Below are positions 8,551 to 16,710 of a DNA stretch of 32,813 nucleotides, in pieces (positions within the stretch are counted from its first letter, which is position 1; every line of letters starts with the position of its first letter). The position numbers and the translations under genes are program-made. Source of the stretch: Thermoanaerobaculum aquaticum (GTDB taxonomy: Bacteria > Acidobacteriota > Thermoanaerobaculia > Thermoanaerobaculales > Thermoanaerobaculaceae); assembly GCF_000687145.1 (NCBI RefSeq), contig NZ_JMFG01000001.1:17217-50029 (forward strand), given 5' to 3'. The notes beneath the pieces were generated by a model. The model was given only the letters and a program-made list of their open reading frames with translations, did not search any database and was not told where the DNA came from.

Positions 8551-10538
8551 CAGCCCCGCCCTCCCAGACGGCGTACCAGCGCCACCAGTTCGGTGGCATC
8601 CAGGCCTTGCTTGGCAAGGTAAGCATCGGCGCCGGCCGCGAGCCCCGCCAGGCGATCTTCGGGGCGGTCACGGGTGGACACCACGATCACCGGCAAGTGG
8701 GCCAGCTGCGGCAGCGAGCGCACGTGGCGGGTAAGGTCGAGCCCATCCATTCCCGGCATTTCAATGTCGGTGATCAAGCAGTCCACAGGGTTTTCCGCCA
8801 GGATGGTGAGGGCCTCCTGGGCATCCCCGGCCACCAGCACCGAAAAACCGGCATCGGCCAGCAACCTGCGCTCCATTTCCCGGGTGACGAAGGAGTCATC
8901 CACCAGCAGCACCTTGAGGCTTTTCCTCACCGGCTTTGAGGGTGCCGCCTTGGCGGTAGGCGCCACGCGAGCCTGTTGCAGGGCCAGGGGCGAGATTAAA
9001 GGCATGGGCTCGCCGCTGGCGGTGACCGCTGCCCCCGAAAAGAAACGGGAGGGGAAGGCTTGGGAGTGGGTCTGGTCGCGCACCACCACCTCCTCCTCCC
9101 CTAACACCGCATCCACCGCCACCGCCACTTCCACCCCCGCGGCTTCGCCTTCAAGCAGCACTTGAACCGCTGGGATCGGTTGGGCGAAGAGCCGGTGGGT
9201 GGAGATAAAGGGGCGCAACCTGTCACCCAAACGCGCGAAGGTGTGGGAGCTCCTTTCCACCACGTTTTGCGCGGGAAGCAGGTGGAAGCGCTTCACCGCG
9301 GACTTGGGGTACAACAGCTTGAGCTCGCCCACCTTGACGATGAGGACCTCTTCCCCCCGCTGAGCTACCGGCAGGGTCAGGGTGACGCGGGTGCCACGTC
9401 CCGGGGTGGAGGTGATTTCCACTTCGCCCCCTACCCGGGCGCAGGCGGCAGCTACCGCGTCCATGCCGATGCCGCGGCCGGAAACCGCGCCGGCCTCCTC
9501 GCGTGTGGAAAAGCCGGAGAGGAAAAGAAAGCGGAACGCCGCTTCGGGGCTCAGCCCCTGCGCTTCCTCCTTGGTGGTGAGGCCCCGGGCGATGGCTTTT
9601 TCCACCACCTTTGCGGCATCAATGCCGCGGCCGTCGTCGGTTACCACCAGCCGAACTCTCGGCCCCGAGGTGGTGGCTTCCAGGGTCAGGGTGCCGGAGG
9701 TAGGCTTGCCCGCTGCGGCTCGTTCAGCGGCTGGCTCCAAGCCGTGGTCCACGGCGTTGCGAACCAGGTGAATGAGGGCTTCCTCCAGCTCCTTGGTAAT
9801 GCGCCGATCCAACCTCACGTCCTCACCGCGCAGCAGCACCTGCACGTCTTTGCCCAGCTCCCGGGCCAGCTCCCGGGCGTGGCGGGCCAGGTTCTGGAGG
9901 AAGGGGCCTAGAGGCTGCATTTGCAAGCTCACCGCGTGGTCGAGGTGAGCCTCCGCCAGCCGCTGCAGGCGGGTTTGGCCCAGCTCTAGCTCCAGAGCCA
10001 GCCGCCGCAGGGTAGTCACCACCACCGCCAAAAGCTGCTTGGGGTCTTCCTCGTGGAGCCCTTCCTGCGCCAGCCTTGCCAGCTCGCGCAGGCGTTGGTG
10101 GAAGACCCGAGCCCCCCGGGCAAGGATGCGGATGCGCGTGGCGCGGTCGGCCAGCGTATTCAAATCGCGACTGGACAGGCGCACGTGGTCGGGCGCGGAA
10201 GCGGGCGCCGCTGCCTCTTGTCCTGAAGTGGGTGCTTCTTGCCCTTCTTTTCCCAGCTGGTTGAGGGCCGAGGCCAGTTGGTCCAGGCCCCTTTGCAGAG
10301 AAGCGAGCCACCCCGGGGGCGTCTTTTGCACCAGCTCCTCGAGCTCGTGGCAGAGCTGGGCAAGGGAAGGAAGCTTGAGCATTCTCCCCGCGCCTTTGAG
10401 GGTGTGGAGCTCCCGCTGGGCTTCCCGCCGGCTTTCGGGGTCCTCTTCCAGGCGCGGCAAGAGCGTGTGCAGGCGCTCCAGGCGACCGGAAGCTTCGGCC
10501 AAAAAAACCGGCAGGAGATCGGAAAGCTCGCTGTTCAC
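8550..10538 (-). CDS. cheA: Hybrid chemotaxis-type histidine kinase CheA-REC (WspE-like)
   Basis: The 662-aa kinase has these domains in order. The Hpt domain carries phospho-acceptor His45 in ELHTLKGAGRML. A short linker and dimerisation helices run from about 118 to 230. The HATPase domain shows HLVRNAVDHGLE, DDGRGID and SGRGIGMDAV (about 250-392). A CheW-like domain spans about 393-525. A C-terminal receiver has VLLVDDS and Asp591 in LITDIEMPGMDG. There is no obvious P2 domain between Hpt and the kinase core. The fused receiver is typical of CheA in Wsp, Frz and other alternative pathways, where it can act as phosphate sink or relay. I choose GTG 10538, which overlaps the receptor stop as GTGA; TTG 10556 is possible. 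Confidence 0.94.
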   Translation of the reverse strand: MNSELSDLLPVFLAEASGRLERLHTLLPRLEEDPESRREAQRELHTLKGAGRMLKLPSLAQLCHELEELVQKTPPGWLASLQRGLDQLASALNQLGKEGQEAPTSGQEAAAPASAPDHVRLSSRDLNTLADRATRIRILARGARVFHQRLRELARLAQEGLHEEDPKQLLAVVVTTLRRLALELELGQTRLQRLAEAHLDHAVSLQMQPLGPFLQNLARHARELARELGKDVQVLLRGEDVRLDRRITKELEEALIHLVRNAVDHGLEPAAERAAAGKPTSGTLTLEATTSGPRVRLVVTDDGRGIDAAKVVEKAIARGLTTKEEAQGLSPEAAFRFLFLSGFSTREEAGAVSGRGIGMDAVAAACARVGGEVEITSTPGRGTRVTLTLPVAQRGEEVLIVKVGELKLLYPKSAVKRFHLLPAQNVVERSSHTFARLGDRLRPFISTHRLFAQPIPAVQVLLEGEAAGVEVAVAVDAVLGEEEVVVRDQTHSQAFPSRFFSGAAVTASGEPMPLISPLALQQARVAPTAKAAPSKPVRKSLKVLLVDDSFVTREMERRLLADAGFSVLVAGDAQEALTILAENPVDCLITDIEMPGMDGLDLTRHVRSLPQLAHLPVIVVSTRDRPEDRLAGLAAGADAYLAKQGLDATELVALVRRLGGRG

Positions 10539-12169
10539 GCGACGATCTTCGTCCAAGATGTGGCGTTCACATCCAACCCCAAGACCCCCGCCAGACGACC
10601 TTGCGGGTCATAGACCGGCGCTGCCACGGTAAAGCACTTTTGACCGGTAAGCAGGGAGGTGTAGACGGGCGTGAGGGTCGTCCGTCTGTCCCGCATGACC
10701 GCCTGGAACCAGGGGCGCTCGGAGAGGTTTTGACCCACCGCCACCGGGATGGCAGTATCGGGAAGCCGCAGCTCGGGGTTGGGCGTAAACGCCACCAGGT
10801 TGCCTTCGGGGTCGGTGAGGAAGGCGTTTTCCAGAAAGCGGTGCTGTTTGAGGGCTTGGACAAAGGTGCTGTCGAGAGCTTCCCAGTGGCCAGCTTCTGC
10901 CCCCAGGGCGTCGGCCAGGGTCTGGGCGATGTGTTTGACCGAGCGGGGGGAGTCCAGGTGGAAGGACTGGGTCAAAAGCTGAATGGACAGGGCGAGCTGG
11001 TTGAGCCGTTCGGCGGTGGCGGAGAAAGCCTTCAACCCTTCCGCCATCTTTTGGATCACCTGGCTCACCTCCTTCAGCGTGAGGACCACCTGGTCGGAAG
11101 CGCTTCGCTGCTGCTGGGTGGCCAGGGAAATCTCGCGGGCGGCATGGGCGGTTTCGCTCACCGCCCCCCGCAGCTGCTCGATGCTGGCCGTGGCCGCCCT
11201 GGCCCGCTCCAAAACCTTGCTCACTTCCTTGGAGGATTCCTCGGTGGCCACCACCGTGGCGCGGATGGAGGCGGAAAACTCCTCGAGGAGCGTACGCACT
11301 GATTCCACCGATTCCCGGGAGCGCTCCGCCAGACGCCGCACCTCATCGGCCACCACTGAAAAACGCCTGCCGTGCTCACCGGCGGCGGTGGCCTCGATGG
11401 CCGCGTTGAGGGCCAAAATATGGGTTTCCTGGGCAATTTCGGTGATGAGGTCCAAAACCCGGTAGATCTCCCGGGAACGGGTACCCAGGGAATCGGCGCG
11501 GGTGGCAATGGCGGCAATGCGCTTCTGCACTTCTTCTACCCCCCGCACCGCATCCTCCACAGCAGCGGCACCCATGGTCCCCGCTTCCTCCGCTTGCGCG
11601 GCCAGGTCTGCTTGGTTGGCGGCGTTGGTGGCAATTTGCGCGGCGGTGCGGGCCAACTCCTCCATGGTGGCGGTGATTTCCACCACCGCTGCGGCCTGTT
11701 CGGAAGAGCCCGAAGCTAGCTCTGAAGCGGTGTTTTGCACCTCTTGGCCGGCCACCGCAATATCCACCGAGCTGGTGAGGATTTGCTGCACCAGGGCGCT
11801 TACCGCCCGGTTGGCCGACAAAAACTGGTCCTCCACCTGTTCTGGTAGCTCGCGGGCGGCCTGCTGGGCGGCCACCAAGTCCCCCGCTTGGAGGTGCTTG
11901 AGCACGTGTTCAAAGGCCTTTTCGGTCTTTTCCGCCTGCGCGGCCAGGCGGGCAAACCGGCGCGTGAACTTGCGGGCGGGCTGCAGCACCAACCCGATGT
12001 ACAGGCCCAGGATGCCCAAAGCCACCACGAGGTACGTGTCGAAAACCCACCGCGGCAAGCCGTAATAAGTGGCCGCCAGAACCCCCGAAAAACCCAGCAG
12101 GCCCAAAAGGCCTAAAAGCACCACCCCGAAGATCGGGACCAGCATCACGGTCTTTTCCTGCTCTTTCAT
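10535..12169 (-). CDS. Methyl-accepting chemotaxis protein with C-terminal PDC/Cache-like domain (WspA position)
   Basis: The 544-aa receptor has two transmembrane helices (about 8-34 and 42-63) separated by only a few residues, so almost nothing faces the periplasm. A signalling domain with the conserved hairpin tip ITEIAQETHILALNAAIEA follows (tip about 242-285), and candidate methylation stretches lie near 150-175 and 335-360. Residues 410-540 form an extra domain with PWFQAVM, TLTPVYTSLLTGQ, FTVAAPVYD and LAGVLGLDV. These resemble the membrane-distal part of Cache/PDC sensor domains, but by topology this domain should be cytoplasmic. ATG 12169 overlaps the upstream stop as ATGA, with AGGGGGA before it. 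GTG 12184 is the alternative start. Confidence 0.93.
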   Translation of the reverse strand: MKEQEKTVMLVPIFGVVLLGLLGLLGFSGVLAATYYGLPRWVFDTYLVVALGILGLYIGLVLQPARKFTRRFARLAAQAEKTEKAFEHVLKHLQAGDLVAAQQAARELPEQVEDQFLSANRAVSALVQQILTSSVDIAVAGQEVQNTASELASGSSEQAAAVVEITATMEELARTAAQIATNAANQADLAAQAEEAGTMGAAAVEDAVRGVEEVQKRIAAIATRADSLGTRSREIYRVLDLITEIAQETHILALNAAIEATAAGEHGRRFSVVADEVRRLAERSRESVESVRTLLEEFSASIRATVVATEESSKEVSKVLERARAATASIEQLRGAVSETAHAAREISLATQQQRSASDQVVLTLKEVSQVIQKMAEGLKAFSATAERLNQLALSIQLLTQSFHLDSPRSVKHIAQTLADALGAEAGHWEALDSTFVQALKQHRFLENAFLTDPEGNLVAFTPNPELRLPDTAIPVAVGQNLSERPWFQAVMRDRRTTLTPVYTSLLTGQKCFTVAAPVYDPQGRLAGVLGLDVNATSWTKIVA

Positions 12170-12462
12170 GGCTCCCCCTTGCACAGCAAAGGCGGTACGT
12201 GGTCGGGCGACAGGACCACGGTAGGCTGGTTTTCAAAAAGTCCCAGGCCCTGGCAGCGATAGGGCCAAAAGGCCCCCAAGGTGCGGCCGGCAGGCACCTG
12301 GTGAAGCTCGTGGCAAACCCCCACCACCTCGTCGGCGGCGACGGCGGCGTGGCCAAGGTGAATTTCCGGCGTGGAGCCGGGAGCAATGGCCGTCACGTGC
12401 TGGGCGGGCAAGGCCCAGAGGCAGCCAAAGCGACGAAAAAGGAGGTACGCTTCCCTGCTCAT
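12166..12462 (-). CDS. Short CheW-like protein (98 aa)
   Basis: The N-terminus, YLLFRRFGCLWALPAQHVTAIAP, resembles the first strands of CheW, where the protein reads its own sequence as the opening of the SH3-like fold. The protein is only 98 aa against about 140-170 for normal CheW, and the later CheW strands are hard to see. It may be a minimal or degenerate scaffold occupying the second CheW position (WspB or WspD) of a Wsp-type operon. It is tightly coupled on both sides by ATGA overlaps (12459-12462 and 12166-12169) and has AGGAG before its ATG, so it is clearly translated as part of the operon. The CheW assignment itself is moderate. Confidence 0.62.
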   Translation of the reverse strand: MSREAYLLFRRFGCLWALPAQHVTAIAPGSTPEIHLGHAAVAADEVVGVCHELHQVPAGRTLGAFWPYRCQGLGLFENQPTVVLSPDHVPPLLCKGEP

Positions 12463-12884
12463 AAGGCTCCTAAGCGCGAGAGGTCCAGAACTTCGGCTGT
12501 CCCTTGGGGCAGGGCTGCCTCTCCCACCACCAGGCCCTCGCCGGTGGGCACCACCTGCTCTGGGCTGAGAAACACCAAATCCACCGCGGCATCGGCGGCC
12601 AGGCCCACCAGCTCCCGCTGGGATGGGGGACCCACCCAGACCACAACTGTTACCGGGAAGCTTGCGGGCTGACCAGGTTTGGCGCCAATGAGCTGGGCCA
12701 GATCCAAAACCGGCAGCGGTTCCCCTCCAAACTCGGCCAACCCCAAAAGCTCCGGCTGCGCTCCAGGCAGCGGAACCGTGGGCAAGGCGCGGAGGATGCG
12801 GCGCACTTGCCGGGCGTCTACGGCGGCCAGGCGATCACCAGCAGAAAGGAGCAAGAAGCGCCGGCTTCCGGCTTCGGCCGTCAT
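12459..12884 (-). CDS. cheW: CheW-like coupling protein
   Basis: This 141-aa CheW-domain protein should couple the receptor to CheA. It shows RRFLLLSAGDRLAAVDARQVRRIL at its N-terminus, the ELLGLAEFGGEPLPVLDL stretch typical of CheW, and a C-terminal EVLDLSRLGAL strand. It is the first gene of the seven-gene operon. Its ATG at 12884 has no Shine-Dalgarno at usable distance (GGATGG is about 12 nt away), but TAGTCT lies 6 nt upstream. This suggests the whole operon mRNA may start at this codon. Its stop overlaps the next gene as ATGA. Confidence 0.88.
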   Translation of the reverse strand: MTAEAGSRRFLLLSAGDRLAAVDARQVRRILRALPTVPLPGAQPELLGLAEFGGEPLPVLDLAQLIGAKPGQPASFPVTVVVWVGPPSQRELVGLAADAAVDLVFLSPEQVVPTGEGLVVGEAALPQGTAEVLDLSRLGAL

Positions 12885-12890
12885 AATAAA

Positions 12891-12896
12891 AGACTA
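12891..12896 (-). promoter_or_regulatory. Candidate -10 (TAGTCT) of the chemotaxis-like operon
   Basis: TAGTCT, then TTTATT, then the cheW ATG at 12884. The placement fits a leaderless start. No -35 resembling TTGACA is present at 16-18 bp, so the promoter may be weak or activator-dependent. Confidence 0.35.
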
Positions 12897-12963
12897 CCAT
12901 CCTTGCGCTGGCTTTCGCTTTTGACCCGAAAACTCCTGGCTAACCACCCCATGGACCTGCGGG

Positions 12964-14436
12964 TTACCTTTCAGCGGGGGTCTTTTTGCCGTTCAAAAGC
13001 GCCAAAAGGTCCCTTTTGGCGACCTTGCCCCGGGCGGTGAGGGGAAGCTCGGGCACCAGCGCCACCTTGCGCGGCACCTTGTAAGGCGCCAAACGAGAGC
13101 GGCAGTAGCTAATGACCTTATGCACGGTGAGCCCCGCCTGCGGCGCCACCGCCAGCACCGCCCCCAGCACCTGACCCCGGTGAGGATCCGGCACCCCCAC
13201 CACCGCGGCACTCAATACCCCAGGCAGCGCTTCCAAAACCCGGCGCACCTCCTCGGGGTGCACCTTTTTACCCGCCACGTTCACCACTTCCGAAAGCCGG
13301 CCGGTGAGGTGGAGGACGCCCTGGTCATCGAAAAAGCCCGCATCGCCGGTGAGGAAGCACCCAGGGGTGAGTACCTTCGCATCCGCCAGGGGGGGTACCG
13401 CGCCCAGCACCACCGCCCGGGAGCGCACCCGCACCCGACCTTCGGTGCCCGCCGGCAGGGGATTGCCTTCCTCGTCCACCACGTCCACCCTCACCCCGTC
13501 CAGGGGCGTTCCCACCGCTCCTTCTTGGTGCGGGCAGGCGTCGGTGCGATCGTAAGTGATGCCCCCACATTCGGAAGAGCCGTAAAAAACGTGGGGCTTG
13601 TGGCCGGTGGCGGCAAAAAAGGCAGCGGCGTCGCGGGGGGTGAGGGGGGCGCCGGCGGTGAGACAAACCCGCAGGGCAGGCCAGGGGGGCAGGTCCGGCA
13701 GCGAGGCCAAAGCCCGAACCATGGCGGGCACCGCCGGGAAATGCTGGACTTTGGCCACGGCCAGGGTGTGGGCCAGGGCGGCCGGGAGGTTGCAGGAGGG
13801 CAGCACCAGCGGGGTTCCCCACACCAAAAGCGGCACCAGGCACGAGCCGAGCCCGTAGGAGTGGGTGAGGGGGATGGCGGCTAAGGTGCGATCGCTGCGC
13901 TGCAAACCCATGGTGCTGAAGATATGCACGGCATCGGCGTAGAGTTGCGCCGCCGCCGCGGCAAAGGCTTGCGGTTCGCCGGTGGAGCCAGAGCTCAGCT
14001 TGAAAACCGCTGTGCCTTTGGGAAATGGGACGGGCTTGGTGTCCTGCCGCTCCACCCCCACCCCCGGGGGCATGAGCTCCTGGCCCTTTTCCAGCCGCTC
14101 CATGTTGGCCACCAGCGCCCCTGCCCCCAAAGCTGTGGCGACCCTCGCCAGCTCCGGGTACGGGGCGGTGGTATCGGCCAGAGCCACGGGGTGTCCAAGG
14201 CTGCGCAAGGCCAAAAAATGAGCCACCAGGGCCGGTCCGTTGGCCAGGGAAAGCACCACGGGGCGGTGGGGGAGCTTCAGGCGCCCGTAAAGTTCGGCTA
14301 AAAGCTCGCTCTGCTGGGCCACCAGCGCCCGGGGGGCCAGGAGGTGTCCATCCGCATCCAAAAAGGCAGGGGCAGCCGGCTCTCCCTGAGCTAGCCGGAA
14401 GAAGCGAGCGACAAAGGGACAGAGGGGGCGAATCAT
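12964..14436 (-). CDS. AMP-forming acyl-adenylate synthetase/ligase family protein
   Basis: The 490-aa protein belongs to the ANL superfamily (acyl-CoA synthetases, acyl-AMP ligases, NRPS adenylation domains). Motifs are SSGSTGEP (P-loop, 148-155), YGSSECGGITYDR, LTGDAGFFDDQG (ATP-ribose Asp), TGRLSEVVNVAGKKVHPEEV (hinge) and the late LTARGKVAKRDLL lysine. It should activate a carboxylic acid as an adenylate and pass it to CoA or a carrier protein; the substrate cannot be read from sequence. The start is ATG 14436, overlapping the upstream stop as ATGA. The open frame continues to 14538, but that extension only re-reads the neighbouring gene. It is third in an operon with an amidohydrolase and a cyclic-nucleotide-binding protein. 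Confidence 0.87.
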   Translation of the reverse strand: MIRPLCPFVARFFRLAQGEPAAPAFLDADGHLLAPRALVAQQSELLAELYGRLKLPHRPVVLSLANGPALVAHFLALRSLGHPVALADTTAPYPELARVATALGAGALVANMERLEKGQELMPPGVGVERQDTKPVPFPKGTAVFKLSSGSTGEPQAFAAAAAQLYADAVHIFSTMGLQRSDRTLAAIPLTHSYGLGSCLVPLLVWGTPLVLPSCNLPAALAHTLAVAKVQHFPAVPAMVRALASLPDLPPWPALRVCLTAGAPLTPRDAAAFFAATGHKPHVFYGSSECGGITYDRTDACPHQEGAVGTPLDGVRVDVVDEEGNPLPAGTEGRVRVRSRAVVLGAVPPLADAKVLTPGCFLTGDAGFFDDQGVLHLTGRLSEVVNVAGKKVHPEEVRRVLEALPGVLSAAVVGVPDPHRGQVLGAVLAVAPQAGLTVHKVISYCRSRLAPYKVPRKVALVPELPLTARGKVAKRDLLALLNGKKTPAER

Positions 14437-15320
14437 GGGGCTTCCCGCAGACGGGCCAGCATCACGCTTACCGTGGCGTTGGCCCGCTCCTGGTAAAACT
14501 TGTCGAGAACCGCCGACACCTCCGGGTGCCGCTGGCAAATTTCCGCCAGGATTTCCTTTGAAATTTCAATCACCGTGACCGGGCTTTGGGCTACCACCGT
14601 GGCGGTGCGCGGCTTTCCAGTGAGCACCGCCACTTCCCCAAAGAAATCCCCGGGGCCCAGGGTGGCCAGCGTGACCTTTTTGCCGTGGGGGTCGGTACCC
14701 TCCACCACCACGTTGCCTTCCACGATTAAGAACAGCGAATCGCCGTACTCCCCCTCCCGGACGATGGCGTGGCCGGGTCCGTAGGAGCGAACCGACGTGG
14801 AACCCAGAAGCTCGGTGAGGGCCGGGCTGGGGAACGCCGAGAAGAAGCGCAACGCTTCGCTTTCCGGAGCGGGCTGGGGAGTCGCCGGGGGTGGCGGGGG
14901 AGGCTCAGGGGCCGGGGCCTGGGACACCGTGACCCTGGGCGGTGGGGTGGGTGTCCTGGCAGCTTGCAGCAGCCGGCTTTTTGCTTTTTCTTCCTCTTCC
15001 TTTTGCGCGGCTAAAAGCGCCTGCAGCTCTTCGGCGGCTTCGGTTTGGGAGGGGTCCAAGCGGAGGATCTTGTTGGTCACCGCAATGGCCATGGAGTAGC
15101 GACCCTGCTTGGCAAAGTGCCGGGCAAGGTTGCGGTAAACCTCAATGGCGTGCCCACGATCGCCGGCCATTCCCAAAATTTCTGCTTGCCGCAAGAGCAA
15201 GTTGAAGTTTTCCGGGTGTTTTTTGAGCTCTTCGGCAATGGCCGATAGGGCAGCGCCGTAGTCCCGCTTGGCCAGGTACTGGTCCAGCTCCTCAATGCGG
15301 TAGCGGGGGCGGAGGATCAT
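14433..15320 (-). CDS. TPR and cyclic-nucleotide-binding domain protein
   Basis: This 295-aa predicted cytoplasmic protein has N-terminal TPR-like helices (about 8-115, including YGAALSAIAEELKKHPENF and YSMAIAVTNKILRLDPSQ). A highly charged stretch and a Pro-rich linker (about 125-155) follow. A C-terminal cNMP-binding domain (about 162-290) contains GDFFGEVAVLTGKPRTAT. The conserved Glu and Arg of the phosphate-binding cassette are present, so real cAMP or cGMP binding is plausible. There is no DNA-binding helix-turn-helix, unlike Crp. Both ends use ATGA overlaps with the flanking genes, so it is made with the amidohydrolase and the AMP-forming ligase. It may act as a scaffold whose partner binding is gated by a cyclic nucleotide (inference). 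Confidence 0.85.
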   Translation of the reverse strand: MILRPRYRIEELDQYLAKRDYGAALSAIAEELKKHPENFNLLLRQAEILGMAGDRGHAIEVYRNLARHFAKQGRYSMAIAVTNKILRLDPSQTEAAEELQALLAAQKEEEEKAKSRLLQAARTPTPPPRVTVSQAPAPEPPPPPPATPQPAPESEALRFFSAFPSPALTELLGSTSVRSYGPGHAIVREGEYGDSLFLIVEGNVVVEGTDPHGKKVTLATLGPGDFFGEVAVLTGKPRTATVVAQSPVTVIEISKEILAEICQRHPEVSAVLDKFYQERANATVSVMLARLREAP

Positions 15321-16651
15321 GGCCAGGCCAGCCTCCCGGCCAGCGCTTGGGCCGCCTGGCGGGCTTCCTGTTGGATGGCGGCGGCATCGGCGGTGAGGAG
15401 CCTTCCCTCCTCCACCACCACTTGGCCATTGACTACCACGTGTCGCACGTTCGCTACCCCGCCCCCAAAGACTACCATGCTGGCGGGATCGCCCCAGGGC
15501 TCCCAGCTCAAGCTGGGGGAAAGCACCACCACATCGGCGAGAAAGCCCTCCTGGAGACGGCCCAGCTCCTGCCCCCAGCCCAGAACTTGCGCCCCCCGCC
15601 AGGTGGCCAGCTCCAGGACCCGCCAGGGGGAAATAGCCCCTGGCCCGTGACGCAGGTTGTGGAGGGTTCCCGCCAGCGCCATCTCGTGAAAGATCGACAG
15701 CCGATTGTTACAGGGGGGACCGTCGGCTCCCAGCCCCACCCGCACGCCGCTGGCCAGCAGCCGGGGCAAATCGGCAATGCCCGAGCCCAGCTTGAGGTTG
15801 GCCCCGGGGCAGTGGGCCACGCCGGTTTGCCGGCGGGCCATGAGCTCGTATTCGCCGTCCTCCAGGTGCACGCAGTGGGCCAGCACGGTATCCGGTCCGG
15901 CAAGGCCTAAATCGGCCAGGTAAGCCACGTTGCCTTTGCCGGTCAGGGAACGCACCAGCTCAGTTTCCTTTTGGTTTTCGCTGGCGTGGGTGTGAAGCAT
16001 GAGGTGCTGGCTTCTGGCCAGCTCCACGCAACCCACCAGCAGCTCGGGCGAGCAGGAAAGCACAAAGCGCGGGGCCACTGCGTAGCGCAGGCGGTCGGAA
16101 GCCGCGCCGTGCCAGCGGGCGGCCAGCTGTTCGGCTTCGGCCAGTGAGGTTTCGGGGTCCTCCAAGAGCGGCTCGGGGACCTGTTCCCCGCGGTCCATGT
16201 GGCACTTGCCGGAAACAAAGCGGATGCCTAGCTCGGCGGCCGCGGCAAAGACCTGGTGATGGTGGTGCACGGTGCCCATGTCCAGCGCGGCGGTGGTGCC
16301 GGAAAGCAACAGCTCAGCAACCCCCAGGCGGGCCGCCACCGCCACCTCGCTTTCGGTGAGCGCCGCTTCGTAGGGCCAAATCCGCCGGGAAAGCCAATCC
16401 AAAAGCGAAAGACTATCGGCGCGGTTGCGGGCCAGGCTTTGCACCACATGGACGTGGGTTTGCACAAAACCCGGCAGCACCAGGCAGCCTCGGGCGTCCA
16501 AAACCTGGCAACCCTCAGGTGGGCGGATGTGAGGAGCTACTTGGATGATCCTGTTGCCCTTGATCAAAAGGTCAGCAGAAAAGAACAGGCCCTCTTGCGT
16601 CATGGGCACCACGGTTCCGGAAGCGATCAGCAAGAAGCGGGCCTCGTTCAC
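15317..16651 (-). CDS. Amidohydrolase/deaminase, TrzA/MtaD-SAH deaminase family
   Basis: This 444-aa metal-dependent hydrolase keeps the family's metal and catalytic residues: the HxH pair in GFVQTHVHVV, His in MLHTHASENQKE, His in VLAHCVHL and Asp in GLGADGPPCNN. The family deaminates adenosine derivatives (S-adenosylhomocysteine, methylthioadenosine, 5'-deoxyadenosine), guanine-like bases or triazines. The overall pattern (LPGFVQTHVHVVQSLARNRADSL) fits the adenosine-derivative group best, but the substrate is not certain. It heads the operon. GTG 16651 is preceded by a consensus-like promoter whose -10 lies 6 nt away and by no good Shine-Dalgarno, so its mRNA is likely leaderless. It is divergent from the histidine kinase gene. 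Confidence 0.87.
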   Translation of the reverse strand: MNEARFLLIASGTVVPMTQEGLFFSADLLIKGNRIIQVAPHIRPPEGCQVLDARGCLVLPGFVQTHVHVVQSLARNRADSLSLLDWLSRRIWPYEAALTESEVAVAARLGVAELLLSGTTAALDMGTVHHHHQVFAAAAELGIRFVSGKCHMDRGEQVPEPLLEDPETSLAEAEQLAARWHGAASDRLRYAVAPRFVLSCSPELLVGCVELARSQHLMLHTHASENQKETELVRSLTGKGNVAYLADLGLAGPDTVLAHCVHLEDGEYELMARRQTGVAHCPGANLKLGSGIADLPRLLASGVRVGLGADGPPCNNRLSIFHEMALAGTLHNLRHGPGAISPWRVLELATWRGAQVLGWGQELGRLQEGFLADVVVLSPSLSWEPWGDPASMVVFGGGVANVRHVVVNGQVVVEEGRLLTADAAAIQQEARQAAQALAGRLAWP

Positions 16652-16657
16652 GTCTCG

Positions 16658-16686
16658 ATTGTGAAAGCCGTTGCAAGAGCTGTCAA
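16658..16686 (-). promoter_or_regulatory. Sigma-70 promoter for the amidohydrolase operon, leaderless geometry
   Basis: On the minus strand TTGACA (16686-16681), a 17-bp spacer, CACAAT (16663-16658), then CGAGAC and GTG 16651. Transcription would begin at or within a base of the start codon. Confidence 0.65.
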
Positions 16687-16698
16687 CTTGCCTTTCGC

Positions 16699-16704
16699 TA
16701 TACT
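16699..16704 (+). promoter_or_regulatory. -10 hexamer TATACT for the histidine kinase operon
   Basis: TATACT is followed by six bases (CTCGCC plus flanking C) before ATG 16711, again placing the start site at the start codon. No TTGACA-like -35 is found at 16-18 bp. It lies about 13 bp from the divergent amidohydrolase -35, so the two promoters probably interfere. Confidence 0.45.
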
Positions 16705-16710
16705 CGCCCC

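Noticed and set aside
14437-14538. N-terminal extension of the AMP-forming ligase
   Set aside because: It lies within the cyclic-nucleotide-binding gene and contains no ligase motif. ATG 14436 is coupled by ATGA.
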